Source of the DNA: Solimonas variicoloris DSM 15731
GTDB lineage: Bacteria; Pseudomonadota; Gammaproteobacteria; Nevskiales; Nevskiaceae
Reading direction: 5' to 3'
Assembly: GCF_000382285.1 (NCBI RefSeq)
Contig: NZ_KB907931.1
Coordinates: forward strand, 1 to 64,000
Length of the DNA stretch: 64,000 nt
Shown here: positions 1 through 12,624 of the stretch, piece after piece
Position numbering within the stretch: the stretch's first letter is position 1
Layout: each line of letters opens with the position of its first letter
Position numbers and translations under genes: made by a program
The notes under the pieces: generated by a model
What the model was told of the DNA's origin: nothing
What the model saw: only the letters and a program-made list of their open reading frames with translations
Database searches by the model: none

Positions 1-121
1 CGCGAGGGCTGCGATCAGGTGAGGCGGCAAGCGTTTTCCGCCGCGCCGATTTTCCGGCCGTCAGCGTGCAGGGGCCCCGGCGAAGCCGGGGATGCCAGCG
101 TCGCGAGGGCTGCGATCAGGT
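1..121. repeat. Pair of 20-bp direct repeats
   Basis: The 20-mer cgcgagggctgcgatcaggt is present at 1-20 and again, identically, at 102-121. Between the copies is a short hairpin, ccccggc/gccgggg at 75-81 and 85-91 with a gaa loop. The first copy begins at the window edge, so the true repeat may extend further left. The stretch to 221 holds no gene that I can support. It lies downstream of the leftward ABC exporter genes and looks like a dispersed intergenic repeat region rather than coding DNA. Confidence 0.6.
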
Positions 122-221
122 CGTGAAGTTCGGGTCGCGAATGCGTATCGACTGATGCGTTCAGTGTCCCGATGTCGGCATGCGCGGGCGCCTTCGGGAA
201 TACCGGGGTCGTGAAGCAGGG

Positions 222-2098
<1,877 letters not shown>

Positions 2099-2102
<4 letters not shown>

Positions 2103-3907
2103 GGGACGTCCTCGCCGGCGTGCTGCGAGGCGACGATCTCGCGGTAGACCGGGCTTTGTGCCATCAGGGTGTCGTGCGGGCCGGCGGCGACGATCGTGCC
2201 GCGTTCGAGCACGAGGATGGTGTCGGCGCCGCGCACCGAGCTGACGCGCTGGCCGACGATCAGCGTGGCGGCGTCGCGGGCGCGCACTGCGAGCGCGGCG
2301 CGCAGGCGGGCGTCGGTCGCGTAGTCGAGCGCCGAGAAGCTGTCGTCGAGCAGGTAGACGGCCGGGCGCCGCACGAGTGCGCGGGCGATCGCCAGACGCT
2401 GGCGCTGTCCGCCGGAGAAATTGCCGCCGCCCTGCGCCACTGGCGCGTCGAGCTGTCCGGGCAACGCCGCGACGAAGTCGCGGGCCTGGGCGATCTCGAG
2501 CGCTTCCCACAGTTCGGCCTCGCTGGCGTCGGCCTTGCCGTAGCGCAGGGTGTCGGCGACCGAGCCGGAGAACAGATAGCTCTCCTGCGGCACGAGGCCG
2601 AGTTGCGACCACAGCGTTTCGAGGGCGAGTGCGCGGACGTCGACGCCGTTGACGAAGATGCAGCCGGCGCTGACGTCGAACAGCCGGGCGACGAGATGGA
2701 CGATCGTGCTCTTGCCGGAGCCGGTGGCGCCGATGATCGCCACGGTCTGTCCGGGCGCGAGGCGGAAACTGATGCCGTGCAGGATCGGCCGCTCGGCGCC
2801 CGGGTAGGCGAAGGACACCTCGCGGAACTCGATCTCGACGCCGCCCCGTGGCCGTGCCGGCAGCGGCACCGGCGCGCCGGGTTCGGCGACCGACGGCTGC
2901 GTCTGCAGCACCTCGCGAATGCGTCGCGCGCTGACCAGCGCGCGCGGCGCCATGACGAACAGCATCGAGGCGATCATCACCGAGATCAGGATCTGCATGA
3001 TGTAGGCGAGGAAGGCGACCAGCGCGCCGACGCCGAGCGTCCCGGCGGCGATGCGGTGCGCGGCGACCCAGACCATCGCGATCGCCGACAGCTGCATGAT
3101 CAGGTGGGCGAGCGGCATGTTGAGCGACATGATCCGGCCGACCTTCAGGGCGGTCGCGGTCATCGCCTCGTTGGCGGCGCCGAAACGGCGACGTTCGTCG
3201 GCGTCGCGCACGAAGGCGCGGATCACGCGCAGGCCGTTGATCTGCTCGCGCAGGATCTGGTTGAGGCGGTCGATCTGCTCCTGCATGCGCGAGAACTGCG
3301 GCAGCGCCAGGCCGACCAGGATGCCGACCAGCACGGCCAGCAGCGGCACGCTGACGGCGAGCAGCGCCGACAAGCCGGCGTCCTGGCGGATCGCCATCGC
3401 CACGCCGCCGAGCCCCATGATCGGCGCCGCGACGATCATCGTCAGCACCATCACCAGGAAGGTCTGCACCTGCAGGACATCATTGGTGCTGCGCGTGATC
3501 AGCGACGGCGCGCCGAAGCGGCGCATCTCGTGCAGCGAGAAATCCTGCACGCGCGCGAACACCGCGGCGCGCAGGTCGCGGCCGATACCCATCGCGACGC
3601 GCGCGCCGAGCCAGGCGACGGCGATCGAGAACAGCAATTGGCCGAGCGCGGCGACGAGCATGGCGGCGCCGGTGCGCGCGATCGCGCCCGGATCGTTGCG
3701 CAGGATGCCGGCATCGACGATCTCGGCGCTGAGTGCCGGCAGCAGGAGCGCCGACAGCGACTGCGCACCCTGGCACAGCAGCAGCAGGGCGATCGCGCCG
3801 CGGTACGGCCGCCAGATGCGCCGCCAGATCGTCCAGCGGCCCGGCGCGGCGGCGGCTGCGCGCGATCCGTCATCGGCTGCGATCGTCGCGGCCGGGATCG
3901 CGCTCAT
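2099..3907 (-). CDS. ABC exporter half-transporter (degenerate-site partner)
   Basis: This 602-residue subunit has an ABC exporter membrane domain followed by an ATPase domain. Walker A is GATGSGKST and the signature is FSGGQRQRLAIAR. Walker B reads YLLDDSFSALD, with Asp where the catalytic Glu normally stands, and the usual switch His appears replaced in the IVGQRVSS segment. These are the hallmarks of the degenerate half of a heterodimeric exporter. The ATG at 3907 was chosen because the hydrophobic first helix follows directly; upstream in-frame sequence is Arg-rich and unlike the family. It is the first gene of a two-gene operon with the subunit at 222-2102. The start is likely; the substrate is unknown. 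Confidence 0.92.
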
Positions 3908-4129
3908 GGCCCGCTCCCGCCGGCGTGTGCGGGCGAGCCCGCTACGGTCGGGGCTGCATCGGCGCAGGGAGGAGCGGCGATCGCCGGCGGCAACGAAGGC
4001 GCGACGGCGCCCCTGCAGCGGGCCACGGACATGAGAAGGGTCTCCGATGTGCGCTGCCATTCTCGCCAGCGGCGACGGCGCGCGGCAACGGGGCGCAGGT
4101 CGCGCGGCCGGGCCATGCCGGCCGCCGCT

Positions 4130-5464
4130 CTAGCGCATCTCGAACAGTTCCTGATGGAAGTTCGCGGCCGGCAAGCCGCGTGCCTCCAAGGCGCGGCGCA
4201 GGCTGCGGCCGAAGCCGGACGGGCCGCAGAACCAGAGGTTCGCGTCCTTCCAGTCGGGGATCAGCGTGGCCAGGCGCTCGGCATCGAGTACGCCGTCCTT
4301 CGGCGTTTCGAGCAGATGCAGGCGGGCGCCGCCGGCGTCGGCGAGGCGGTGCAGACGCTCGAGCAGCGCGGCGTTGGCGGCGCGTGTCGAATAGACGAGG
4401 TCGACCGTGGCCTTGCCGCCGCCGGCGGCGAGCGCTTCGAGGCCGGCGATGAACGGCGTGATGCCGATGCCGCCGGCGACCCAGATCTGGCGGCCCTGCA
4501 GGGCGTGGAAGTCGAAGCGGCCGTACGGTCCCTCGACGTTGACGGTCTGGCCGACGAACAGCTGCCCGGGCAGGGCGCGCGTGTAGTCACCGAGCGCCTT
4601 GATGCCGAAGGTCAGCCGGCCGTCCGCCTGCCAGGCCGAGGCGATCGTGAACGGATGCGCGCCTTCGGCGCCGCCGAAGTCGATGAACGCGAACTGGCCA
4701 GCGCGGTGGCCGGGCCAGGCGGTACTGAGGCGCAGCACGACTTCGAGCACGCCGTTGTCGGCGTGGTGCGTCAGGGACTCGATCGTGCCGACCGCGCGGT
4801 GCGCCTTGCCGATGCGGCGGAACAGCGACAGCAGCGCGGCGATGCTCCCGGCCGCCATCAGCACGCCGAGCAGCGGCCCGATCGGCTGCGACCAGTAGGT
4901 CGGCCCCATCAGGATCGCCGAATGGAAGACCAGCACCAGATACAGCGCCGCAAGCAAGCGGTGCGCCTGGAAGAAGCGGCGGTACGGAAAGCGCTTCCAC
5001 AGCGCGATCGCGACCAGCGCCAGCAGCAGATACAGCGACCACTCGCCGACGCCGGCAGCGGCCTCGTGCAGATCGCGGAACGGATCGAAGCCGGTGGCGA
5101 CCTCGGCGGCGCGCGGCGTGCGCACCTGCGCCTCGATCCAGCCGCGCCGCACCATCGAACGCGGCGTGATCTCGATCAGCCAGTGGCAGACGCCGAACAG
5201 CGTGGCGGTGATCGCCAGCCATTTGTGCAGGCGGTAGAACTTGTCGAGACCGCCGAGCGCGCGCTCGATCTGCACCGGGCGCGCGGCGAGCACGACGGCG
5301 ACCGACATCAGGCCGATCGCCATCAGGCCGCTGTAGTACAGCAAGCCCCTGCGAACCGCCCAGAAGCCTTGGCTCCAGGTGTCCGACGGCACGCCGGCCC
5401 ACCAGACGAGCGTGAGGCCCAGCACGATCGCGCCATAGACCAGCTTCAGTCGCCGAGTATCCAT
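4130..5464 (-). CDS. Ferric-reductase-like transmembrane flavoprotein
   Basis: This 444-residue membrane oxidoreductase has an N-terminal ferric-reductase-type haem membrane domain of about six helices, with His pairs in the KWLAITATLFGVCHW and HRLLAALYLVLVFH regions. A C-terminal ferredoxin-NADP reductase-like domain follows. HPFTIAS is the FAD-binding motif, GGIGITPF binds the nicotinamide nucleotide, and FCGPSGF is the C-terminal NADP motif. It should move electrons from NAD(P)H through FAD and haem across or within the membrane; the acceptor is unknown. A GTG two codons upstream (5470) is an alternative start. An FNR-like box sits 35 bp upstream of the ATG, suggesting expression under oxygen limitation. 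Confidence 0.85.
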   Translation of the reverse strand: MDTRRLKLVYGAIVLGLTLVWWAGVPSDTWSQGFWAVRRGLLYYSGLMAIGLMSVAVVLAARPVQIERALGGLDKFYRLHKWLAITATLFGVCHWLIEITPRSMVRRGWIEAQVRTPRAAEVATGFDPFRDLHEAAAGVGEWSLYLLLALVAIALWKRFPYRRFFQAHRLLAALYLVLVFHSAILMGPTYWSQPIGPLLGVLMAAGSIAALLSLFRRIGKAHRAVGTIESLTHHADNGVLEVVLRLSTAWPGHRAGQFAFIDFGGAEGAHPFTIASAWQADGRLTFGIKALGDYTRALPGQLFVGQTVNVEGPYGRFDFHALQGRQIWVAGGIGITPFIAGLEALAAGGGKATVDLVYSTRAANAALLERLHRLADAGGARLHLLETPKDGVLDAERLATLIPDWKDANLWFCGPSGFGRSLRRALEARGLPAANFHQELFEMR

Positions 5465-5498
5465 GCGCACATCTTAAGGGCTGGCGCGCGCCGCGCCG

Positions 5499-5512
5499 TT
5501 GATGGCCGTCAA
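5499..5512 (-). promoter_or_regulatory. FNR/DNR-like box upstream of the flavoprotein gene
   Basis: TTGAC-ggcc-ATCAA, read on the minus strand, matches the FNR consensus TTGAT-N4-ATCAA at 9 of 10 positions. If it worked as a class II activator site centred at -41.5, transcription would start at about 5464, exactly the A of the chosen ATG, implying a leaderless mRNA. A -10-like TAAGAT lies at 5471-5476 as that model needs. The remaining intergenic DNA to 5804 shows nothing else recognisable and must hold the icd promoter. Confidence 0.4.
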
Positions 5513-5804
5513 GCCGGCGCCGCGCGCTCGCCGCGGGCTGGCTCCGGCAACACGCCGCTGCTGTCCGGCCGGCGATTGTGCGCTGCAGCGTGATTTCCGT
5601 CGGGACGGCGAAGCGCGTAGCATAGCGGCCGGCTTCCCATGGCTGCGGCGTGTCGAAAGCGCCATCCGCCGCCGTGGTTTCGTGACGGCAAGCCATCAAC
5701 AGAATTCTGCCTGCCCCCGCCCTGACGGAAGCACTCGCTGGCCAGATCCGGCGAGATCTCTTTCCGCGACGCGGGCCGCCGCATGTCCAGGAGACCTCCC
5801 CAAT

Positions 5805-8042
<2,238 letters not shown>

Positions 8043-8066
8043 GATCCGGACGCGGTACCCTCAAAA

Positions 8067-8096
8067 CCGCCCCGGCGCGAGCCGGGGCGGTTTTTT
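8067..8096 (+). terminator. Rho-independent terminator of icd
   Basis: A perfect 10-bp stem (8067-8076 with 8081-8090, ccgccccggc/gccggggcgg) closes on a gcga tetraloop and is followed by six T. It lies 25 bp after the icd stop. Confidence 0.95.
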
Positions 8097-8149
8097 CTTG
8101 GGAAAAGCTCTGCAAGCGTTCATGCATCGTCATGGCGTCTCCGGCTCGA

Positions 8150-8190
8150 CACGGCCGTGGCGCGGCCTCGCGAGGACGGCGCCATTCGGA
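8150..8190. repeat. Dispersed intergenic repeat, partial copy
   Basis: The stretch with gcgcggcctcgcgaggacgg resembles the right end of the inverted-repeat element at 19151-19250 (gcgcggcctcgcgatgacgg). It sits in the 311-bp gene-free gap 8101-8411 between the icd terminator and dps. Nothing else in that gap was recognised apart from the presumed dps promoter and a good ribosome site. The match is partial. Confidence 0.4.
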
Positions 8191-8411
8191 TCTTCCCCGG
8201 GTATCGCCTCCCGGCAATGCCCGGCGGCCCTGCATGAACGAAAACGAGGCCGGCATCTGCGCGGCGCGCGGGATAGCGCCGTGCCATGCGCGTGTTGCCG
8301 CGGCGGCACGCACTTGCGCCGGCCGCCGCGTGGCGATTAAAAGAGGGAATCGGCGCAGCCGCCGGCTCGCGCCCGAGGTTTCCCTCAACGTGACCGTGCA
8401 GGAGACGTGAT

Positions 8412-8933
8412 ATGGCGAAGAAGGATGCGAAGGCGCTGCGCAAGGCACCGCTGGCGACCCCGACCGGGCTGGGCGAGAAGGCGACGCGCGATCTTGCCGG
8501 CGCGCTCAACGCGCTGCTGGCCGACACCTTTGCGCTGTACCTGAAGACGAAGAACTTCCACTGGCACGTCTCGGGGCCGAACTTCCGCGACTACCACCTG
8601 CTGCTCGACGAGGAAGCGACGCAGATCTTCGCGATGACCGATCCGATCGCCGAGCGTGTGCGCAAGCTCGGCGGCACCACGCTGCGCTCGATCGGCCATA
8701 TCGCGCGGCTACAGCGCATTCCGGACAACGACGCCGACTACGTCACGCCGCGCGACATGCTGTCGGAACTGCGCGAGGACAACGCGGCGCTGCTCGCGAG
8801 CCTGCGCGCCGTTCATGACCTGTGCGACGAGTACCGCGATGTCGCCACCGCGAGTGTGGTCGAGAACTGGATCGAGGAAGCCGAGCAGCGCGTGTGGTTC
8901 CTGTTCGAGTCGACGCGCAGCGCCGAGTCCTGA
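8412..8933 (+). CDS. dps: Dps family DNA-protection ferritin
   Basis: This 173-residue ferritin-like protein has the Dps ferroxidase signature NFHWHVSGPNFRDYH followed by LLLDEEA, giving the His, His, Asp and Glu iron ligands shared between subunits. Dps dodecamers bind DNA and oxidise and store iron with peroxide, protecting the cell in stationary phase and oxidative stress. The N-terminus is Lys-rich (MAKKDAKALRK), as in DNA-binding Dps proteins. The Shine-Dalgarno aggag lies 8 nt upstream of the ATG. Single-gene unit facing the operon at 8994-13310. Confidence 0.94.
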   Translation: MAKKDAKALRKAPLATPTGLGEKATRDLAGALNALLADTFALYLKTKNFHWHVSGPNFRDYHLLLDEEATQIFAMTDPIAERVRKLGGTTLRSIGHIARLQRIPDNDADYVTPRDMLSELREDNAALLASLRAVHDLCDEYRDVATASVVENWIEEAEQRVWFLFESTRSAES

Positions 8934-8937
8934 AGCG

Positions 8938-8974
8938 CGAACGCCCGCCGGCCATCGCGGCCGGCGGGCGTTCG
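8938..8974. terminator. Bidirectional terminator hairpin
   Basis: A perfect 16-bp stem (8938-8953 with 8959-8974) closes on the 5-nt loop atcgc. There is no T tract, but it lies exactly between the convergent dps and TPR-protein genes, so it probably ends or insulates both transcripts. Confidence 0.7.
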
Positions 8975-8993
8975 GCGGTCGCGCGCGCGGCGC

Positions 8994-9635
8994 TTACGGC
9001 GCGAGTTTGGCGAGCGCGGCGTTGATCTCCGCACGGCGGCCCGCGTCGGCATCCTCGCGACCCGGACGTGGCGGCGCGGCCAGCGCTTTTTCGTAGTAGC
9101 CGCGCGCCCCGGCGGCGTCGCCGCGCGTGGCGAGCAGTTCACCGTAGAAAAAGTTCGGATCGATGCCGGTCGGGTTGATCGTCAGCGCCTTCTTCAGATA
9201 GGCCTCGGCCTGCTTCTTGTCGCCGAACGCGAGCGGCCAGCCCGGCACGTTCGCGTAGAGGCTGCCGAGCGAGGTGTAGACCGAGCCGTTGAGCGCGCGC
9301 GGGTCGATCTGTTCGGCCTTCAGCAGATCCTCGCGCGCCTGCTTGACCTGCTTGAGCGCGCCGAGGCCGCCGCCGAACTTGGCGGCGCTCGACAGCACGA
9401 TCGCGTGCCAGGTCAGCGCTTCGGCGCGGTCCGGGTAGGTCTGCACCATGGCGTCGGCCTCGCCGATCAGCTTGGCGAAGGCGGCGTCCTTCTGGCTCTT
9501 CGGCGCCTGATAGTAGGCCTGCGCCCAGCCGTGCTGGACCGCGAGCACCGCATCGTCGAGCGTCGCCGCGTAGCTCGCGGTGGCGCCGAACAGGAGCGCC
9601 AGCGCAAGGCCGGCGCGGCTCAGGAATTTGTTCAT
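8994..9635 (-). CDS. Exported tetratricopeptide-repeat protein
   Basis: This 213-residue protein starts with a clear signal peptide (MNKFLSRAGLALALLF, cleavage after SYA) and then forms helical TPR-like repeats, the clearest being KKQAEAYLKKALTINP and AAGARGYYEKALAAPP. TPR proteins act as protein-interaction scaffolds; this one should be periplasmic. It begins 18 bp after the SDR gene with a ribosome site GGAGAC, so it is probably the fifth and last gene of the operon starting at 13310. No enzyme motif is visible. Its role in the pathway is unknown. Confidence 0.8.
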   Translation of the reverse strand: MNKFLSRAGLALALLFGATASYAATLDDAVLAVQHGWAQAYYQAPKSQKDAAFAKLIGEADAMVQTYPDRAEALTWHAIVLSSAAKFGGGLGALKQVKQAREDLLKAEQIDPRALNGSVYTSLGSLYANVPGWPLAFGDKKQAEAYLKKALTINPTGIDPNFFYGELLATRGDAAGARGYYEKALAAPPRPGREDADAGRRAEINAALAKLAP

Positions 9636-9653
9636 CGTCGTCTCCGGGGGGAA

Positions 9654-10472
9654 TCAGGCCTGACGGGGCAGGCCGGCGGTGGCCGGTTCGAGCTCGCGCA
9701 TGCGCTGCGTCTGTGCGCGCAGACCGCGGTCGACCAGCCACGGGAACCAGGCATTGAGCTTCACGAAAATGCGTTCGGCGAAACCGAAGTAGACCTCGCG
9801 GCGGTCGCGCTCGACGGCGTCGGCGATGCGCGCCGCGACGGCGGCCGGCTCGTCCTGGTGCATCGCCAGCGCCTGGGCGATGCGCGCCGGCGCGCCGTCG
9901 TTCAGCGCCGTGCGCGTGTAGCGCGGCGCGACGTAGGTGACGCCGATGCCGCTGCCGTCGAGCTCGCGGCGCAGGGCCTCGGCGAAGCCGCGCAGCGCGA
10001 ACTTGGTCGCCGAATAGCTCGCGTACATCGGGAACGCCAGCGAGCCGAAGATCGAGCCGACGAACACCAGGCGGCCGCGGCCCTGCTTGCGCAGCGCCGG
10101 CAGCAGCGCGCGCGTCAGCAGGCTCGGCGCGATGACGTTGGTCTGCCACAGGCGCGTGATCGCCTCGGCCGGCACCGCGTCGAGGCGGCCGAAGCTCATG
10201 CCGCCGGCGCAGTGCACGACCAGATCGGGCACGCCGCCGGACAGCGCAGCGTGGGCCAGGCGCTCGGCGCCCTCGGCGGTCGACAGATCGGCCGGCAGCA
10301 CGCTGACTTCGGCGCCGCGGCTGCGCAGCTCGGCGCTCAGCGTCGCCAGCTTGGCGGTGTCGCGGCCGCTGATCAGCAGGCGCGCGCCGCGCGCCGCGAG
10401 CTCGCGGGCCAGGGCGTTGCCGATGCCGCCGCTGGCGCCGGTCAGCAGGACCGTGCTCGATTGCAGTTTCAT
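9654..10472 (-). CDS. Short-chain dehydrogenase/reductase of the acyl-ligase/oxidase operon
   Basis: This 272-residue classical SDR has the cofactor motif TGASGGIG (residues about 11-18) and the catalytic YSATK motif with an upstream Ser in FVGSIFGS. It should reduce or oxidise a keto/hydroxyl group with NAD(P)H. The ATG overlaps the stop of the upstream oxidase gene (ATGA), so it is translationally coupled. In this setting the likely substrate is the oxygenated or acylated product of the two preceding enzymes; that is inference. The C-terminal tail carries a possible amphipathic segment (FVKLNAWFPWLVDRGL) that could associate with membranes. Confidence 0.92.
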   Translation of the reverse strand: MKLQSSTVLLTGASGGIGNALARELAARGARLLISGRDTAKLATLSAELRSRGAEVSVLPADLSTAEGAERLAHAALSGGVPDLVVHCAGGMSFGRLDAVPAEAITRLWQTNVIAPSLLTRALLPALRKQGRGRLVFVGSIFGSLAFPMYASYSATKFALRGFAEALRRELDGSGIGVTYVAPRYTRTALNDGAPARIAQALAMHQDEPAAVAARIADAVERDRREVYFGFAERIFVKLNAWFPWLVDRGLRAQTQRMRELEPATAGLPRQA

Positions 10473-11131
10473 GCCGCTTTCCTCATCGGTTCGATCGAAC
10501 GGAACACATCGCCGTACAGGCGGAAGAACATGCGCGCGGCGTGCAGCACCGCCTCGCGGTCCTCGTCGCGGCGCAGCTGTTCGATCAGCGCGCGGAAGAA
10601 GTCGACGTGGCCGACGTCGACGGCGCCGTGCGTGGTGAGATAGGTGAACGCCTTCTTCGGCAGGCCGAGCGCGCCCTGCAGGGTCGAGGCGGCGCCGGTG
10701 GCCAGCTCGGTGCTGGTGCTTTCGAGCACGAAGACCATGCCGAAGAAGCCGACCGGATTGCCGCGCATGATGGTGTCGTAGGCGTAGGCGACCATCAGCT
10801 CGGTGGCCGGATGCGGGCGCGCCTGGCGCACCGCCTCGGCGTCGCCGCCGGCCTCGCGGATGTCGTCGAGAATCCACTCTTGATGGCCGATCTCCTCCTC
10901 GATGTAGTGCGCGATCTTCTCGCGCAGCCATTCGTCCTCGGCACCGAGGCGCGCGCCGCAGGCCATCAGCAGCGGCACGGTGTGGCGCACGTGGTGATAG
11001 GCCTGGCTCAGGAAGGCGATGTAGTCGTCGCGGCCGACCTGGCCGGCGAACGCGGCGCGGATCAGCGGCGCGCCGTAGAGGTACTGGCGGTCTGCCGCGG
11101 TTTCGCGTTGCAGGCGCTCGAAGAAGCTCAT
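10469..11131 (-). CDS. Haem-oxygenase-like (TenA/PqqC-fold) iron-containing oxidase
   Basis: This 220-residue all-helical protein belongs to the iron-containing redox enzyme group within the TenA/PqqC/haem-oxygenase fold. Candidate metal ligands are Glu79 and His83 in YIEEEIGHQEW, Glu137 in VLESTSTE, and His168, Asp172 and His175 in THGAVDVGHVDFF. The last motif resembles the DxxH ligand helix of di-iron enzymes such as UndA, CADD, BesC and SznF, which cleave or oxygenate fatty acids or amino acids. TenA itself lacks these ligands, so thiaminase activity is unlikely. The gene overlaps its neighbours by ATGA on both sides, between the acyl-AMP ligase and the SDR. Confidence 0.85.
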   Translation of the reverse strand: MSFFERLQRETAADRQYLYGAPLIRAAFAGQVGRDDYIAFLSQAYHHVRHTVPLLMACGARLGAEDEWLREKIAHYIEEEIGHQEWILDDIREAGGDAEAVRQARPHPATELMVAYAYDTIMRGNPVGFFGMVFVLESTSTELATGAASTLQGALGLPKKAFTYLTTHGAVDVGHVDFFRALIEQLRRDEDREAVLHAARMFFRLYGDVFRSIEPMRKAA

Positions 11132-12624
11132 GTCGAAGTCTCCAGGTAAAGAGTGTCGAGCCGCTCGCCGTAGCGCGCGGCGACGGCGGCGCGGCGCACG
11201 CGGCCGTTGCTGGTGAGCAGGCCGTTGTCGGGCGTGAACGCCTCGCCGGCGATCAGCCAGCGCTGCACGCGCGCGTAGTCCGGCAGCTCGCGGTTGGCGG
11301 CGGCGACCGCTGCGGCCACCGCGGTCTGGGCGTCGACGCCGGGCAGCGCGCGCGGCACGATCACGGCGACGTTCCACGGCCTGCCTTCGCCGAACACCGC
11401 GGCATTGGCGATCGCCAGGTGCTGCGTCAGCTCGCGCTCGACCCACTCGGGCGCGACGTTGCGGCCGAAGGCGGTGATGAAGATGCTTTTCTTGCGGCCG
11501 TCGAGATGCAGATAGCCGTCGTCGTCGAGATGGCCGAGATCGCCGGTCGCGATCCAGCCGTCGTTCTGCGCCGGCGCCGGCTGGCCGCAGTAGCCGAGGA
11601 AGCCGCTGCCGCGGACCAGGATCTCGCCGTCGTCGGCGAAGCGCAGCGACAGGTGCGGCAAGGGCTTGCCGACGCTGCCGGCCCGCGTCGCGTCCGGCGT
11701 GTTGAGCGCCACCACCGACGCCGATTCGGACAGGCCGTAGCCTTCGTGGACCGGCAGGCCGAGCCGCTGCGCGCGTTCGAGCAGGCGCTGCGAGACCGGT
11801 GCGCCGCCGACCGCGACGAAGCGCAGCTGCGGCGGCCGCGGCGCGCCCATCTCGCCGGCCGCGACCAGCGCCAGCAGCAGCTGCGGGACGAGGATCGCGC
11901 TGCTCGCGCGCGTCGCGTGCAGGGCGCCGAGCAGGCGCTGCACGTCGAGTTGCGCGGCGCCGCCCATGCCGACCTCGGCCTGGCGCGGCACGCAGATCGT
12001 CGCGCCGGCGAGCAGCGGCGCGTAGACGCCGCCGATGTTCTCGAGCAGCGTCGACAGCGGCAGCACGCACAGATGGCGGTCGTCGGCGCGCGCGTCGCTG
12101 GCACGCGCCAGCGACGCGGCGACCGCGAGCTGGCTCGCCGCGCTCAGGCACACGCCCTTGGGCTCGCCGGTCGTGCCCGAGGTGTAGGTGATCTTCTGCG
12201 TGCCGCGCGGCAGCTGCACGCTGCTCGCCTCCTGGCGCCGCGACAGGCGCCAGCCGCAGCCGCAGACGGCCTGTGGCTCGCGCTGCCAGCCGGGCAGCTC
12301 GGCGAGGCGGTCGTCGTCGGCGAGCAGCGTATCGGCGCCGCTGTCGCGCAGCACGTGGCGCAGCTGGGCGTCCGAGAAGAAGCGTGGTAGTGGCACGCAG
12401 CGGACGCCGGCGGACATCGCCGCCAGGTCGGTGATGATCCAGCCGATGCCGTTGTCGGCATACAGCGCCAGCGTATCGACGCAGAGGAACTCGAGCTGCG
12501 CGGCGAGCTTGTCGACCTCGGCGGCCAATTGGCCGTAGCGCAGCTGGCGGCTGCCGTCGTCGAGCGCGACGCGCTGCGGATTCTCGCGCGCGTGTCGCTG
12601 CAGGGCTTCGAACAGGGCGTTCAC
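11128..12624 (-). CDS. AMP-dependent acyl ligase (ANL superfamily)
   Basis: This 498-residue adenylating enzyme has the ANL core motifs: YTSGTTGEPKG (A3), EGYGLSES (A5), TGDLGHLDDDGY (A7) and DGRKKSIFITAFGRN (A8). It should activate a carboxylic acid, probably a fatty acid, to an acyl-AMP or thioester. At the A10 position, where a catalytic Lys is normal, the sequence reads LTSNGRVRR, so Arg replaces Lys. That may slow adenylation or mean the enzyme mainly does the second half-reaction. The GTG start overlaps the stop of the thermostable-hemolysin-family gene (GTGA). No carrier-protein gene is seen nearby, so CoA, a free acyl-AMP or a distant carrier are all possible. Confidence 0.9.
   Translation of the reverse strand: MNALFEALQRHARENPQRVALDDGSRQLRYGQLAAEVDKLAAQLEFLCVDTLALYADNGIGWIITDLAAMSAGVRCVPLPRFFSDAQLRHVLRDSGADTLLADDDRLAELPGWQREPQAVCGCGWRLSRRQEASSVQLPRGTQKITYTSGTTGEPKGVCLSAASQLAVAASLARASDARADDRHLCVLPLSTLLENIGGVYAPLLAGATICVPRQAEVGMGGAAQLDVQRLLGALHATRASSAILVPQLLLALVAAGEMGAPRPPQLRFVAVGGAPVSQRLLERAQRLGLPVHEGYGLSESASVVALNTPDATRAGSVGKPLPHLSLRFADDGEILVRGSGFLGYCGQPAPAQNDGWIATGDLGHLDDDGYLHLDGRKKSIFITAFGRNVAPEWVERELTQHLAIANAAVFGEGRPWNVAVIVPRALPGVDAQTAVAAAVAAANRELPDYARVQRWLIAGEAFTPDNGLLTSNGRVRRAAVAARYGERLDTLYLETST

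Noticed and set aside
10469-11131. Thiaminase (TenA) function for the oxidase-fold gene
   Set aside because: The His/Glu/Asp ligand pattern fits haem-oxygenase-like iron enzymes, and no thiamine genes are nearby.
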